A DNA stretch of 64,000 bases from Impatiens glandulifera (lineage: Eukaryota > Streptophyta > Magnoliopsida > Ericales > Balsaminaceae). Location: assembly GCF_907164915.1 (NCBI RefSeq), contig NC_061866.1:28227905-28291904 (forward strand), in the 5' to 3' direction. Below, one piece after another: positions 13,503 to 24,050 of the stretch (positions are counted from its first letter, which is position 1; every line of letters starts with the position of its first letter). The notes below the pieces were generated by a model, which worked only from the letters and a program-made list of their open reading frames with translations, was not told where the DNA came from and did not search any database. Made by a program: the position numbers and the translations under genes.

Positions 13503-15954
13503 AGAAGTTCAATTTTTGTGTTACACAATTTATTGAATGTGATATTATTATTTTCCTTTTGCAATAAAATAAAATATTAATAGAGACAATAAGAAATTAA
13601 AAAATTAAAAATTAATTATTATTTATTATAAATGAGTTAAATAATTAAAATAATAAATAAATAATAAAATCTAAATATCCATGGTGAGTTTTATGCTTTA
13701 CCATGGAGAGTTATCTAAACTCCATTTCGAATATATAATTTAAAATGAAGTTAAATTTTAATAAAATATCAAAAACCATCTCAAAACCATATATATTCAA
13801 ATTTTGTATACACAATAAATGATTGCATAAGTGTGAAACATTAAGAAAGAACAAAGAAATATATGTCGCAAATAAAGATGACACCAAACATTAGAAATTA
13901 TTAATAAAAACATATATAAAAGAATTTGTCTAAACTAAAATTGATGATAAGTATTTGTTCGATAGATATTATTAATGAAATGAATACATGTCAGTGGGTC
14001 TGAAATGAAAAGGACGGGTTGTAGAAACTCTTCAGATTGTTGTAGATTGTTGATGAATTTGATTCTCAATTTATTGACAAGGTCTTTAGAGATATATTAT
14101 GACATGTGCGGATTGATAAAACTTCAAAATGGCTTATGACAACACATGATACAATGAGTATTAGCTGACTCCCTATTGAATACATATATTAAAAATCCTC
14201 AAATCCTTAAATAGTTAAACAATATTTTGATTCATCTAACATTTTAACATTGATTTAAAAGTGTTCATGGCACAATTTATGGTTATCCTTTGACGTAGCC
14301 TTGATTTTATATTACAATGATTTATCAAAAATAATACAACACTTCTCAAACAACTCAGTCGTAAACAAACTATTGAAAACTTGCCACACCGTAACATGTT
14401 TTTATCGTTTTGTTAAGGCTCGAGCTATTTAGAGATTTTGTTATACAATTTCTTAAAATGGCGTATCATGTAAGTACAAAACAAAGACTAAATCAAATGA
14501 TAGAAATAAAATTAATCACAAACACAAATTAAATAATGTTTAAAAACGCACTAGAGTGGTAATTATAAACTCCCAACATAAGAATAAGAGAAACTTTTTT
14601 ATACATAAAAATAATAATCAGTTATCTCAAATTATATTGGAATTATAATATAAAGAGCTAAAATAAAATATTTATAGATCTCTATCATCTTGAACAAATT
14701 TTGAATCACCGTTTAAACGATACTTGAATATGTGAAAAATCTTTAAAGAAAACATAATTGAAACAATTTTAAGAAAAATAGTAAGTAATATAAATGGATC
14801 AAAATATCCGTAGCTTGGATTTCTTAATAATGAGATCCGACATAGTAGATCATCTAGAGAAAAATCAGTACTTCCCCATCACATAATATCGTAAATATAA
14901 TTTTACTCGAATATGTCGAGACTAGATAGACAAAACACTTGGTTGAGATTGTAAAAAAAATGAGCTATAAAACATAACAATGGATAACGCCATGTAAAAG
15001 CATGAATACAAATAAGTGATTGAGAATAATATTGAATGAGAGTATTATAAAAACAATAAAGAAAGAGGGTTTCTTATATAGGGATTTAGATTACAGAACA
15101 GCGGCACAACAACATGAAAACCAAATTAATAAAAGTGTTTTTAGGTATAGTCAGAAGATTTTTAGCCCAAATTGATATAATGGGCTTAAAATTACACAAT
15201 ATATTAGAATATGGGTCAAATATTTATCTATGTCAGAAAATTTGAGCGTCATCCAAAATATTATTCAATTTGGAGCCCAAACTACAATTTGTGTGATAGA
15301 ATTGTATCTTATTGGGCCGTATCCTTAATTTAAGGACTTTAACTACATTCTAAGATAAAAATTCTAGCCATGTTTTATTGGATTCAGTACTAGAATCTAT
15401 TTGGTATATAATTACTAAATCATTATAATACTTCCTTTTGTTTCTAAAGTTTAAGATTATATTCCTAGAATAATAGTATCTTTTGAGGAAGTAAATTGAA
15501 AATTATAAAGGATTAATAATTATGGGGAGTAAGTAATGAAAAATGGAATTATTCATGGATTCGTCCTATTGCAGAATGGGCCAATACTACTTCCCATATC
15601 ACATATCCCCTATCCCATATCCCATTCCTCCTTGTTATATATAGTGAAGACTTAAATGATAAGGATTAGAGAAGAGGGAATGAAGAGTTTATGCGAAATT
15701 ATTTTTTGTATTCCATATTAAAATGATGATACAAAAACATTACACACTTATGTCATAAGTCTTATACATAACAAATTTATAATTAAAATTGTATTTCTTC
15801 GATTCTCACTTTTTTAACTTTATAAATGTCTCAAACTCATGACGATAAATAAGAAGTGAAGTTGAAATAGGAATGGTCATTAATTTAGTAGGTGCCTTTA
15901 AGAATAAAACTCGAATTATATTAATTTAATGTGGATATATATATATATATATAT
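13503..15954. repeat. 3.4-kb tandem repeat, unit 5, left part
   Basis: Left part of the fifth unit, interrupted by TE1 at a run of alternating AT (15934-15954). A stretch of about 350 bp normally found after ttattgggccgtat is replaced at 15323-15368 by roughly 45 bp not seen in other units. The unit resumes at 32031 beyond the transposon. Confidence 0.9.
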
Positions 15955-16284
15955 TGTTAGGATCGGGGACGCCCTTGGAGGACCGGGGTGTTTCCGGTTT
16001 CAGGAAGGGTGGCCTCTTACAACACACACAACACTTTGGTGATAATCCGGTTAGAGACTATAACCGTTCTCAGCACTTCGCAAACTGTCACAGACTCTTG
16101 AACCGGGTTCAAGGGCGGAAATGTCTGTTTTAGTCTGAAGCAACGTATGCGACTTAGATGATGTTTTAGAAGGAGTAGGTTTTAAAGATATGAGTAGACC
16201 AGTTTTTGATACGAGGAGTAGGATTGATTTTGGTTAGGTTAAGTGAGTAAGCAGTAAATAAAGGAGACAACACGAGACATGATT

Positions 16285-16330
16285 TTTTATGGATGTTCGG
16301 AGCCAACCCTCCTACGTCACCCCTTCTTCT
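16285..16330 (-). other. Conserved LTR leader block (TE1 3' LTR)
   Basis: Plus-strand reading: TTTATGGATGTTCGGAG, a few variable bases, then CTCCTACGTCACCCCTTC. The same block occurs in the other five LTR sequences of the window although the surrounding sequence differs strongly. GGAG and CTCC could pair as a short hairpin, and TGACGTAG on the element strand resembles a bZIP TGACG site. It lies about 250 nt downstream of the LTR TATA box in element sense, so it should be transcribed. Confidence 0.7.
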
Positions 16331-16572
16331 CAGGTTATGAGAAGGATCTCCACTAACTTTCAAAGTTACAACAATTACAATGCCGGTCGAGCCCAACTCG
16401 CTACTCGCCGGTTACACCAATTCACTCTTGATGTAATATACAAATACAACACAAACACACACACAAAGCTTCCGGTTAATGACACACCGGTTTTGGATTG
16501 TTCGTAAGATTTCTTTATCTCTCTAGGATTTTCGTAACTTGTGTCTTGTCATTAATGAGGTCGCTTTGTCTT

Positions 16573-16603
16573 CCTTTTATAGCGAGGATGATCCCAACGG
16601 TCA
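16573..16603 (-). promoter_or_regulatory. TE1 LTR core promoter (MSA-like motif and TATA box)
   Basis: On the element strand CTATAAAAGG (complement of 16573-16582) is a good TATA box. Eleven bases upstream is the plus-strand motif CCCAACGGTCA (16593-16603), which fits the mitosis-specific activator consensus YCYAACGGYYA bound by three-repeat MYB factors in plants. The same pair is present in the 5' LTR. Confidence 0.6.
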
Positions 16604-17158
16604 TATTCTTCTCTCATAGTGGGATTGGTTAATCCAGCATCACGCCGGTGCAGGGAGGTTACTTGCATATTTCACCTTCCTCAACACTTGGCAAGCATGC
16701 AGACACTCCTCAGGTAAAGATGACGTTGCCGGTTTTCAGATTCGGACACGTGTCAGGCATGCACCTTCCGGTTGTCAACGTCGGATCAGTAAATCATCAT
16801 TGCTTTCCTCGCATGCTTCTGATTGGATCTTATCTTCTTTTATCCCTTCGAGACACGTCTATTTCGTCATCTTACGTCATCTCTGCAATTTGTAGTTTCC
16901 GGTTTGTTTCTTACTCAGTATAGTCCGGCTGGAATATGAACTTTGTCTTTGCTAGCCGGTCTCTTGAGAGAGTTAAAACCGGTTCCTCTGATCTTGACTT
17001 GATCACTTGGAACTGGATTTCTTTGAAGTGTTTCAACAGCCGGTTCATGAGATTCCAGTCGGTTTATACAATTTGATCTGTTCCTGCACATAGAAGTTAA
17101 CAGTTGTTTAGTTTCCCTGGCCGGTTCCAAAAATTAACTTTACTTAATTTTTCTATCA

Positions 17159-17339
17159 ATTTCTCCCTTTTTGATTATTTAGAATAAATATTCAAAACTT
17201 GTAATGTATGGCCGGTTTGAAAATTAACTTACTTAATTTTTCTATCAATTTCTCCCTTTTTGATTATTTAGAATAAATATTCAAAACTTGTAATGTATGG
17301 TCGGTTTGAAAAATCTGTTTAACAATTTCTCCCTATTTG
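17159..17339 (-). repeat. TE1 polypurine tract, present in three tandem copies
   Basis: The complement of 17159-17173 (CAAAAAGGGAGAAAT on the element strand) abuts the 3' LTR and is the expected polypurine tract. The surrounding stretch of about 89 bp, including the last 28 bp of the LTR, is repeated directly, placing a second identical tract at 17248-17262. A more diverged third copy is at 17325-17339. Only the first adjoins the present LTR. Confidence 0.75.
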
Positions 17340-17490
17340 ATGTTTTTCCTTTTATGAAAAATTTCAAAACATGTATTGATTTTTTTTAAAGGATATTTAA
17401 AGAAAAATAGTAGCTTCAAAATAAGATAAAACCGCTGAGTTCTGAAACAAAAACAGACATAAATAAATTGTTCTTAAGAAAGACAGGAAA

Positions 17491-18126
17491 CTAAGGTTTG
17501 GATGGTCCCCCCTTTTCAAGCTCTTTTTCCTTCCTCCTTATTTCTTCCTCCTCCCTTGCCTTCCATTCCCTGGCTCTTCTTGCAGCGTCAATTCGCCATC
17601 CGTCAACTACACTTGATATGCCGGGAGTTCTTTTGCCGAAACCAAAACCGGCATAGATTGGTTTTGGTGGTCGAGATGTTTGAGCAACAATCGGTCTTGA
17701 ACTTGGGGTTGCGGTTGAACTTTCGATTGCATTCTTTTTACGCCGGCTGAGTTCTTCGATGTCCTCTTCTTCTTCTTCATCAAGAGGTTGCACGTTCAGC
17801 CCGACTGGTTCGATCACTCTTTGACTGTTTTGCTCTTCCCGCTTCATCACCTCTGCAACCGCCTTCCTCTTGTTTTTATTCCTTGTCTTCATAGCGTGCG
17901 AGGGTTGAGCCGGTATGGGTTCCTGGAGAGCTGCTTGTTCCTCCTCATTACACTGCTTGGCAAGCGCATGATCTTTGTCTTCAAGTTCCTTCCTTAACCG
18001 TTCCCTTTCCCTTTCTTCGTCTTGCAGCTTCTTTGCGGTTTCGGCGTCAGAGTTGATTTGCTCTTGAGTTTTGCTCACTTGAAGTTTAGACAACTCCCCA
18101 ATTTGAACAGCCATAGCCTGCAACAT
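17491..18126 (-). CDS. Accessory ORF C2: coiled-coil tail of the B-C protein (TE1)
   Basis: 211 codons. Residues about 10-70 are rich in Glu, Lys, Arg, Gln and Leu with heptad character, ending in a run of alternating charged residues (EERERERLRKELEDKDHAL), so a coiled coil is likely. A basic patch (KTRNKNKRKA) follows, then an acidic run (DEEEEEDIEEL), and the C-terminus is again charged (REEEEIRRKEKELEKGG roughly). No signal peptide or membrane segment is visible. It begins five bases past the stop of ORF C1 in another frame, and codons open upstream of its ATG suggest that a frameshift separates it from C1. It ends about 315 bp before the 3' LTR. Not recognised as any named family; the function is unknown. 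Confidence 0.6.
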   Translation of the reverse strand: MLQAMAVQIGELSKLQVSKTQEQINSDAETAKKLQDEERERERLRKELEDKDHALAKQCNEEEQAALQEPIPAQPSHAMKTRNKNKRKAVAEVMKREEQNSQRVIEPVGLNVQPLDEEEEEDIEELSRRKKNAIESSTATPSSRPIVAQTSRPPKPIYAGFGFGKRTPGISSVVDGWRIDAARRAREWKAREEEEIRRKEKELEKGGPSKP

Positions 18127-18131
18127 ATCGA

Positions 18132-19160
18132 CTAAGGAGCGGTTGCGGTTTGAACGGATTCTGCGATCAGTGATTTGACTGAATTTTGCACGGCTTCATC
18201 TATCATAGACCTGATCGATGTTTGAACGGTGTTGGCCATTTTGGTCTGAACTGATCCCCAGATGATGTTTGTCAGGTTTGTTTCAACGGTTTCAATCTTC
18301 TCATCGGTTGCAATGTTGTAGTTCCCAAGGCAAGACTTAATTGTATCGATCACCACCTGCTTTACCTGCTCAAGTTCCGGAGCCTTATCATTTTGAGGAG
18401 GATCACTTCCCCGGTTTTCTGCTGTCATGGATGTCTCCCCGGCAGCAAAGAAAGGTTTGGTTTGATATAAGTCGGCATTGGTTAATTGATGTCTGCAGTC
18501 GTTCCTCCATTGTGCATCGAGCCGGTCAACACTTTTAAGGAGCTGTTCCCGTACTGGGTGAAACCGTTCAAACATTCTCGATTCAATCAGAGTTAAAGCT
18601 CCTCCTTTTGCTTCCCTTAATGCGTCTTCTACTGCTTGTAACCGGGCGTATTCGTGAATTACTGCGGTTTTGCTGAATGCGGCTTGGATAACATTCGTAT
18701 TTGCCAGCTTGAGGGCCAATTCTTCTAATTCTAATAGTTTCTCCCAGTGTTTGTTACCGCTCATCTCTGGGATCATATCTGACAACTTTGTCTCACAACG
18801 AAGCTGTACCCATAAGAGGTATGGTGATATCAACTCACTGGCATCTTTGTTCATATCCTTAACGAGCCCCTCAAACATCTCCTCCTCTTCTTCTGCGGAA
18901 AAGGCGACCTTGGCCTCGGTTATAATCTCATGTAGGGAGCCGGTTTGCAGAACACCTTTTCCCTTTACCGTCGAATCTTCGAATAAAACCTCTTTGCCCT
19001 TGTTAACCTGAACTGACCCTTCAGGTATGATTGTTGAATCGGCTGGCCCATCTTTGGCCGATTGGATCGTTGTATCGTTTGGAACAGACTTGTTCCCTAC
19101 TGAACCGGATGGTTCCTTTTCTTCAGTATTGCCCTCCTGAGCCGGAGGGGTGATGTTCAC
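18132..19160 (-). CDS. Accessory ORF C1: middle region of the B-C protein (TE1)
   Basis: 342 codons, in the same frame as gene B upstream and separated from it by stop codons at about 19377 and 19199 (both TAG). The listed first codon is GTG, so this is a fragment of a longer reading frame, not a gene start. The N-terminal 90 residues are Ser/Thr/Glu-rich and low in complexity. Residues about 90-240 look helical and folded (motifs MFEGLVKDMNKDASEL and WEKLLELEELALKLA). The last 60 residues contain repeated QTxIxSxIxEAVQ-like segments. It stops at TAG (18132-18134), one base out of frame with C2. Unknown function. Confidence 0.55.
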   Translation of the reverse strand: MNITPPAQEGNTEEKEPSGSVGNKSVPNDTTIQSAKDGPADSTIIPEGSVQVNKGKEVLFEDSTVKGKGVLQTGSLHEIITEAKVAFSAEEEEEMFEGLVKDMNKDASELISPYLLWVQLRCETKLSDMIPEMSGNKHWEKLLELEELALKLANTNVIQAAFSKTAVIHEYARLQAVEDALREAKGGALTLIESRMFERFHPVREQLLKSVDRLDAQWRNDCRHQLTNADLYQTKPFFAAGETSMTAENRGSDPPQNDKAPELEQVKQVVIDTIKSCLGNYNIATDEKIETVETNLTNIIWGSVQTKMANTVQTSIRSMIDEAVQNSVKSLIAESVQTATAP

Positions 19161-19376
19161 AGTTTTGGCTGTTTCTTCGACCGAATGAATTTTACTCTAA
19201 CCGAGTATCTCAACCTGATCAGCTGGTTTAAGACGACTTGACACATCGTCTTCGGTTTCCCTAGTAATGTTTTGGACTACGTCCACAATGACTTCCGAGG
19301 TATTTAAACCTACGTCAGCCATGATCTCGTCGATGTGTTTGTTGGGGGACTTGGAGTTTTCAGAGTTAATATTAAC

Positions 19377-20426
19377 CTATGCTTCCTCCTTTGACGCTGA
19401 CTCGGTTTCGTGGCTCCCCGAGGGTTCGGTTTGCCTTGATGGTGGAGAGTCAACATTGATGGGGCGAACGGTGTTGATGGGAATGGGCTGGAAGACGTCT
19501 CCGGTTCTCTTCGGCGAATTGTCCGAGGAAAGGGTTTTCTCGGAGTCAGCCGACTTGTTGGAGCTCTTCTTTGCAGAAGACTTCTTCCTTCCCTTCTTCT
19601 TCTGTGAGGCCTCGGTTTGAACCGCCTTCCCCTTCGAGTTTTCTTGTTTTGAACCTTCTTCATCCGGAGCGGATGAACTGGTTCCCCTTGAGGACTTCGT
19701 TCTGGAAGTCTTCGGCTTAACTGCTTTGTTAGTCTTCTCACTCATTTGCTCTGAGTTGAGAATGTTGTTGGGTGGGAGCGGTTCACCTTCACCAAGTTCC
19801 ATCTTAAAGAACTTGAGAATTTTGACGATTTGCATTGCGAAGGCCTGAACCCGGCCATCCTTCTGTATCACCATTTCACAGAACTGTTCGAAGATAACGG
19901 CTCCCCAGTCTATCTTGTCACCGCGGACAATAGCCATCATCATCTTAAGCTTAAGTTTGGTCAGGTTATCGAAGTTACCTCCTCTACCCTGAATCGAACG
20001 AGAGATGATGTTCAGCAACCACTTGAACTCTGGTTTCAGTTTGCTCTTCCGGCATGAGTGAATCACCAGATCCTGATCGTCAGCCGATATCACTAACCGG
20101 ACCGCGTTAGATTCTGCAGCGGTTAGGTCAGTCTTGAAGTCCAAACCAGTGTTAGGCAAACCGAGGGCTTCAGAGAAAAGCTCCTCCGTGATGTTCACCT
20201 CTTTGCCGTTGACGGTGGCGGAGACTTACATCTTCGTCAAAGTCGCCGTCGCTAGAAACTCCATAACTGCTGTCGGATACACGACGAACGGACCAGACAA
20301 GAACGCCTCCAATCCAGGATCTCTTAGAGATTGAAGCACAACCTTGTTTTTCTCCCCAGCGTGTTCGTCGATGTCGTTGAAATCGACCTGCAACATCCAT
20401 TGAAAGGGTGCTTTACCTAGAGCCAT
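19377..20426 (-). pseudogene. Accessory gene B (TE1), third member of the A/D/B family, interrupted
   Basis: The true start is probably the ATG at 20426 (MALGK), 124 bp below a TATA box. The first 67 codons contain the family motifs GLEAFL and VMEFL, then stop at TAA (about 20226), which the duplicate B' reads as a sense codon. The frame then continues to 19377: LGLPNTG, RSIQGR, MMMAIVRGDKIDW and a Lys/Ser-rich tail (KKKGRKKSSAKKSSNK) that looks like a nuclear or nucleic-acid-binding patch. After the TAG at 19377 the frame runs on into C1, so B and C were probably one protein of about 900 residues or more. Family membership is from alignment by eye with A and D. Confidence 0.7.
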
Positions 20427-20541
20427 GATGAACTTGTGAAAGAAGGAGATGAAGAACAACGATGAATGGAAGTTAGAGAGCCTTTGAAGATTTGAGAGTT
20501 TTTAGAGAGAGAAAGCGTATGTAGAAAGTGAACTGATCTGA

Positions 20542-20550
20542 CTTTATATA
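20542..20550 (-). promoter_or_regulatory. TATA box of accessory gene B
   Basis: Element strand CCTATATAAAGTC, followed by a CT-rich leader (ctttctctctct) and ATG at 20426. AACGGTT (an MSA-like core) and its inverted partner lie just upstream at 20565-20585. The roughly 390 bp between this box and the end of gene D (20945) hold no other ORF and would be the D 3' end plus the B promoter. Confidence 0.6.
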
Positions 20551-20944
20551 GGAAGCGGTTTCGAACGGTTGGAAGACGAACCGTCACTTGATAATATTTT
20601 GGGGCCAATTTTCCCTCCAAAAGTTACTATAGTAACTTTCGGTGGTAAATGCGGAGAAAACAATGGGCTGTAAATTTTGTGCGGTAAAAACCGTGGGCGG
20701 CAAGTTTTTTTCAAGTATTTCGTTTTTGTTTATGATTCTGATTTACCGGAAGCTTTGTTAACCGGAAGTTTCGTTTAACATGAAGTCTTATATTTATTGA
20801 ACTTAAAACCGGAAAGAAGGATATGGAAAGAAAAACCGGAGACTTTAAAATTAGAAAATTTTATAAATAAGTCCAAAAGATGAAGTTAAGCGGTTTTCGG
20901 TCGTACAACAAAATGACCAAGAACCGGAGAGAAAGACAAACAAC

Positions 20945-21706
20945 TTAGTTTAGATCGACCCAATCCCCTTCCACCATTCTGTTAAGCCACTTGTCCACGG
21001 TGTTTTCGGGTGTCCGTTCCTCAATCCTCGATATCCATCCATTTAGCTTGGATAGGGTCATAGTGTTGGCCGGTCCGACAGGAACACCGGGCCCAAGGTT
21101 GCGGCGTTGAGCCTCTAGAAACCGAGAGATTTGTGGAGCGAAACTGACCCTTCCCCTTGAAGCGGTTATGAGCTGCTTCAGGTTTTTGAAGAGATAGGAG
21201 GACCAGTTGATTGCCGATTTGCGGATGATGGCTATCATGATGTCGAATGCCTCCCGGCTGTAGTTTTGATTTGGCATTTTGCCCATGATGGACCGCTGAA
21301 CCGAATCATGAAAGACTTGGTAGTGAGGGGCGAGTTTTTCCTTCTTCCCGTGGTCTTCGACCGGTTCGATGGAAGAGGAGAAGATAAAGCCGAAGTCTTC
21401 CTTAGCCGGAAAGAATGGCGTTAGGAAGTCAGAGAACCCTTCAGTTGGAAGGTTGAAGAAAGTAGCAAAGTGCTCTTCGGTAATCCAAACAAATCTTCCG
21501 TCAACGATGGTCCTTATACTACCATCATCGAGAATGTGCCCATTGTTGAAGAACTCGCACACTTCCTCTACGAGGATGGTGTCTGAGCCTTCAAGGAATT
21601 TTTGGAGCCCCAATTCTATGATCGGTTGGAAGATGGTATCGTGAAACCTGCTATCTTTTACTTCTTCGAAGTTGACGATGAGTGTGTTTCTTAGCTCAGC
21701 AGACAT
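20945..21706 (-). CDS. Accessory gene D (TE1), intact member of the A/D/B family
   Basis: 253 codons from an ATG in good context (AAAAATGTC) to TAA/TAG. This is the only fully open member of the family here. Family landmarks by residue: GLQKFL 34-39, CEFF 50-53, a short segment ending VDGRFVWITEEHF 68-80, LPTEG 86-90, RSIMGK 138-143, MIAI 157-160, INW 166-168. The C-terminal third carries LGPGVPVGPANTMTLSKL and two Trp residues. No signal peptide or membrane span, so it is not a classical envelope protein. A TATA box lies 110 bp upstream. The pattern of an EFF helix, a VxG strand and LPxxG vaguely resembles the 'putative plant transposon protein' domain; that is inference only. Function unknown. 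Confidence 0.8.
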   Translation of the reverse strand: MSAELRNTLIVNFEEVKDSRFHDTIFQPIIELGLQKFLEGSDTILVEEVCEFFNNGHILDDGSIRTIVDGRFVWITEEHFATFFNLPTEGFSDFLTPFFPAKEDFGFIFSSSIEPVEDHGKKEKLAPHYQVFHDSVQRSIMGKMPNQNYSREAFDIMIAIIRKSAINWSSYLFKNLKQLITASRGRVSFAPQISRFLEAQRRNLGPGVPVGPANTMTLSKLNGWISRIEERTPENTVDKWLNRMVEGDWVDLN

Positions 21707-21810
21707 TTTTGAGGAAGAATGAGAGTGAGAATCGAAAGGAGTGCTTTTAAACTTTCAAGCTTTAGAGAGAGGAGTGAAGGAGGCGTGTTTGAAGATGCAG
21801 GATTGAGTCC

Positions 21811-21820
21811 CTTTTTATAG
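21811..21820 (-). promoter_or_regulatory. TATA box of accessory gene D
   Basis: Element strand GCTATAAAAAGGGAC, about 110 bp above the ATG at 21706, followed by a pyrimidine-rich leader containing CTCCTCTCTC and TCTCACTCTCATTC. ATCCAACCGCTC is upstream. From here to 22149 (about 330 bp) no ORF of interest is seen; a T-run followed by a short AT-rich stretch lies at 22029-22085. Confidence 0.6.
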
Positions 21821-22149
21821 CTTGAGCGGTTGGATGCATTAAATGAGAATATCTTGAAAAAATCAGACCGTTTATGTCTGGTCATAAATGTTTTGTAAAT
21901 TTTCAAGAGGATAAAGGCATGTCTAGTCAAATCGGATCAGCCATGCTTCTTGAAAACGAAAATTTATTATTCCAAGAGTGATTCGATTTGGTTTGATACG
22001 GCGCATTTATTGTTGGTCATTTACTTTAGGATTTTTGATTTTTTTTTTGACTAAAATGGAAAGAAATGATCTTCATTAATTCAAGGTACCAAACCGGTAG
22101 TACAACAAAATTACCGGTTTGGGAAAGAGACAAAGGGATGAGAGATGAT

Positions 22150-22617
22150 TTAAACATTGGATGACCCAGCCGCTTGATTCCTCTTTGCCTTAGCTGCATC
22201 CCATCGATCGATCAGCTCTTGGACTCTCTCCTTGGTGAGCACATGCTTTGGATGGAGAGTTACGAAGGGTCCGGAGTGGATCTCCAAGCTAGCACAAAAA
22301 CCGCTTAGCTGAGGAGCGTAGCCGGTTTTGTTTGAAAGGAGCATCTTCTTCAAGTTGCTGAAGATGACCTAGGACCAATTTACCGGTGTCCCAACCGTAA
22401 CGTCGATCATCATCTCGAAAAGCCTTTGGGTGTAGTAATAGCTTTTCTCTCTGCCCAAGATGGACTTTCCCAGAATCTCACAAAGAAACTGGTACTTGTG
22501 AGAGAGTTGGCTTTTAGCACCCCAGGGTCTAACCGGGATGTCAGAGTTGGAGAACCGATGACACATTTCTTCCATGGTCACCGGAGAGTAGGTTGAATCG
22601 GTTACCCCTTCAGTGGG
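22150..22617 (-). pseudogene. A': 5'-truncated duplicate of accessory gene A (TE1)
   Basis: Nearly identical to the C-terminal part of gene A (24223-24685), starting at the codons for PTEG. The N-terminal 90 or so residues and the promoter are missing. The element-strand sequence joins directly to gene B' at 22617/22618, where both parents share only GG. It keeps the same in-frame TAG after VNW-S as A, so that stop predates the duplication. Confidence 0.8.
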
Positions 22618-23142
22618 CTCCCCAGTCTATCTTGTCACCGCGGACAATAGCCATCATCATCTTAAGCTTAAGTTTGGTCAGGTTATCGAAGTTACCTCCT
22701 CTACCCTGAATCGAACGAGAGATGATGTTCAGCAACCACTTGAATTCCGGTTTCAGTTTGCTCTTCCGGCTTGAGTGAATCACCAGATCCTGATCGTCAG
22801 CCGATATCACCAACCGGACCGCATTAGATTCTGCAGCGGTTAGGTCAGTCTTGAAGTCCAAACCAGTGTTAGGCAAACCGAGGGCTTCAGAGAAAAGCTC
22901 CTCCGTGATGTTCATCTCTTTGCCATGACGGTGGCGGAGACTTTCCTCTTCGTCAAAGTCGTCGTCGCCAGAAACTCCATAATTGTTGTCGGATACACGA
23001 CGAACGGACCAGACAAGAACGCCTCCAATCCAGAATCTCTTAGAGATTGAAGCACAACCTTGTTTTTCTCCCCAGCGTGTTCGTCGATGTCGTTGAAATC
23101 GACCTGCAACATCCATTGAAAGGGTATTTTACCTAGAGCCAT
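22618..23142 (-). pseudogene. B': 3'-truncated duplicate of accessory gene B (TE1)
   Basis: Near-identical copy of the first 175 codons of B, from ATG at 23142 (MALGK) to KIDWGA, where it is cut at the junction with A'. It lacks the TAA found in B but has lost one base in the VNGKE region near 22925, so the two copies carry different lesions. Its TATA box and leader are intact at 23258-23266. Confidence 0.8.
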
Positions 23143-23257
23143 GATGAACTTGTGAAAGAAGGAGATGAAGAACAGCGATGAATGGAAGTTAGAGAGCCTT
23201 TGAAGATTTGAGAGTTTTTAGAGAGAGAAAGCGTATGTAGAAAGTGAACTGATCTGA

Positions 23258-23266
23258 CTTTATATA
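23258..23266 (-). promoter_or_regulatory. TATA box of B'
   Basis: Same sequence as the B promoter (CCTATATAAAG on the element strand), duplicated along with the gene. The 390 bp between it and D' (23267-23655) copy the D-B spacer at 20551-20944 and hold no ORF. Confidence 0.55.
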
Positions 23267-23655
23267 GGAAGCGGTTTCGAACGGTTGGAAGACGAACCGT
23301 CACTTGATAATATTTTGGCGCCAATTTTCCCTCCAAAAGTTACTGTAGTAACTTTCGGCGGTAAATGCGGAGAAAACAATGTGCGGTAAATTTTGTGTGT
23401 TAAAAACCATGGGCGGCAAGTTTTTCAAGTATTTCGTTTTTGTTTGAGATTCTGATTTACCGAAGCTTTGTTAACCGGAAGTTTCGTTTAACATGAAGTC
23501 TTATGGTTATTGAACTTAAAACCGGAAAGAAGGATATGGAAAGAAAAACCGGAGACTTTAAAATTAGAAAATTTTATAAATAAGTCCAAAAGATGAAGTT
23601 AAGCGGTTTTCGGTCGTACAACAAAATGACCAAGAACCGGAGAGAAAGATAAACA

Positions 23656-24050
23656 ACTTAGTTTAGATCGACCCAATCCCCTTCCACAATTCTGTCAAGC
23701 CACTTGTCCACGGTGTTTTCGGGTGTCCGTTCCTCAATCCTCAATATCCATCCATTTAGCATGGATAGGGTCATAGTGTTGGCCGGTCCGACAGGAACAC
23801 CGGGCCTAAGGTTGCGGCGTTGATCCTCCAGAAACCGAGAGATTTGTGGAGCGAAACTGACCCTCCTCTTGAAGCGGTTATGAGCTGCTTCAGGTTTTTG
23901 AAGAGATAGGAGGACCAGTTGATTGCCGATTTGCGGATGATGGCTATCATGATGTCGAATGCCTCCCGGCTGTAGTTTTGATTTGGCATTTTTCCCATGA
24001 TGGACCGCTGAACTAAATCATGAAACACTTGGTAGTGAGGGGCGAATTTT
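23656..24050 (-). pseudogene. D': internally deleted duplicate of accessory gene D (TE1)
   Basis: Copy of the C-terminal half of D, from APHYQVFHD onward, including SIMGK and INWSSYLF. About 630 bp that should hold the D promoter and N-terminus are gone: at about 24046-24053 the sequence passes from the D coding part directly into the spacer that lies upstream of D at 21970. Both sides share TTCC. A one-base loss after TASRG near 23865 shifts the frame. Confidence 0.8.

Larger units (their letters stand above)
15955..17158 (-). repeat. TE1 3' LTR
   Basis: 1204-bp LTR, starting TGTTAGGATC and ending ttctatca on the plus strand. It matches 30828-32030 with about 35 scattered differences that I counted by eye. 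In element sense it holds a MSA-like motif and TATA box (16573-16603), then about 250 bp downstream a block conserved in all LTRs of this window (16285-16330). Confidence 0.95.

Noticed and set aside
16166..17130. Short ORFs within the TE1 LTRs (16166-16396, 16289-16507, 16648-16923 and matching ones at 31039-32002)
   Set aside because: LTR sequence, repeated in both LTRs because they are copies; not protein-like.
18341..19011. Plus-strand ORFs opposite C1, B and pol (for example 18341-18538, 18670-19011, 25819-26121, 39791-40276)
   Set aside because: Shadows of the minus-strand genes with no family features.
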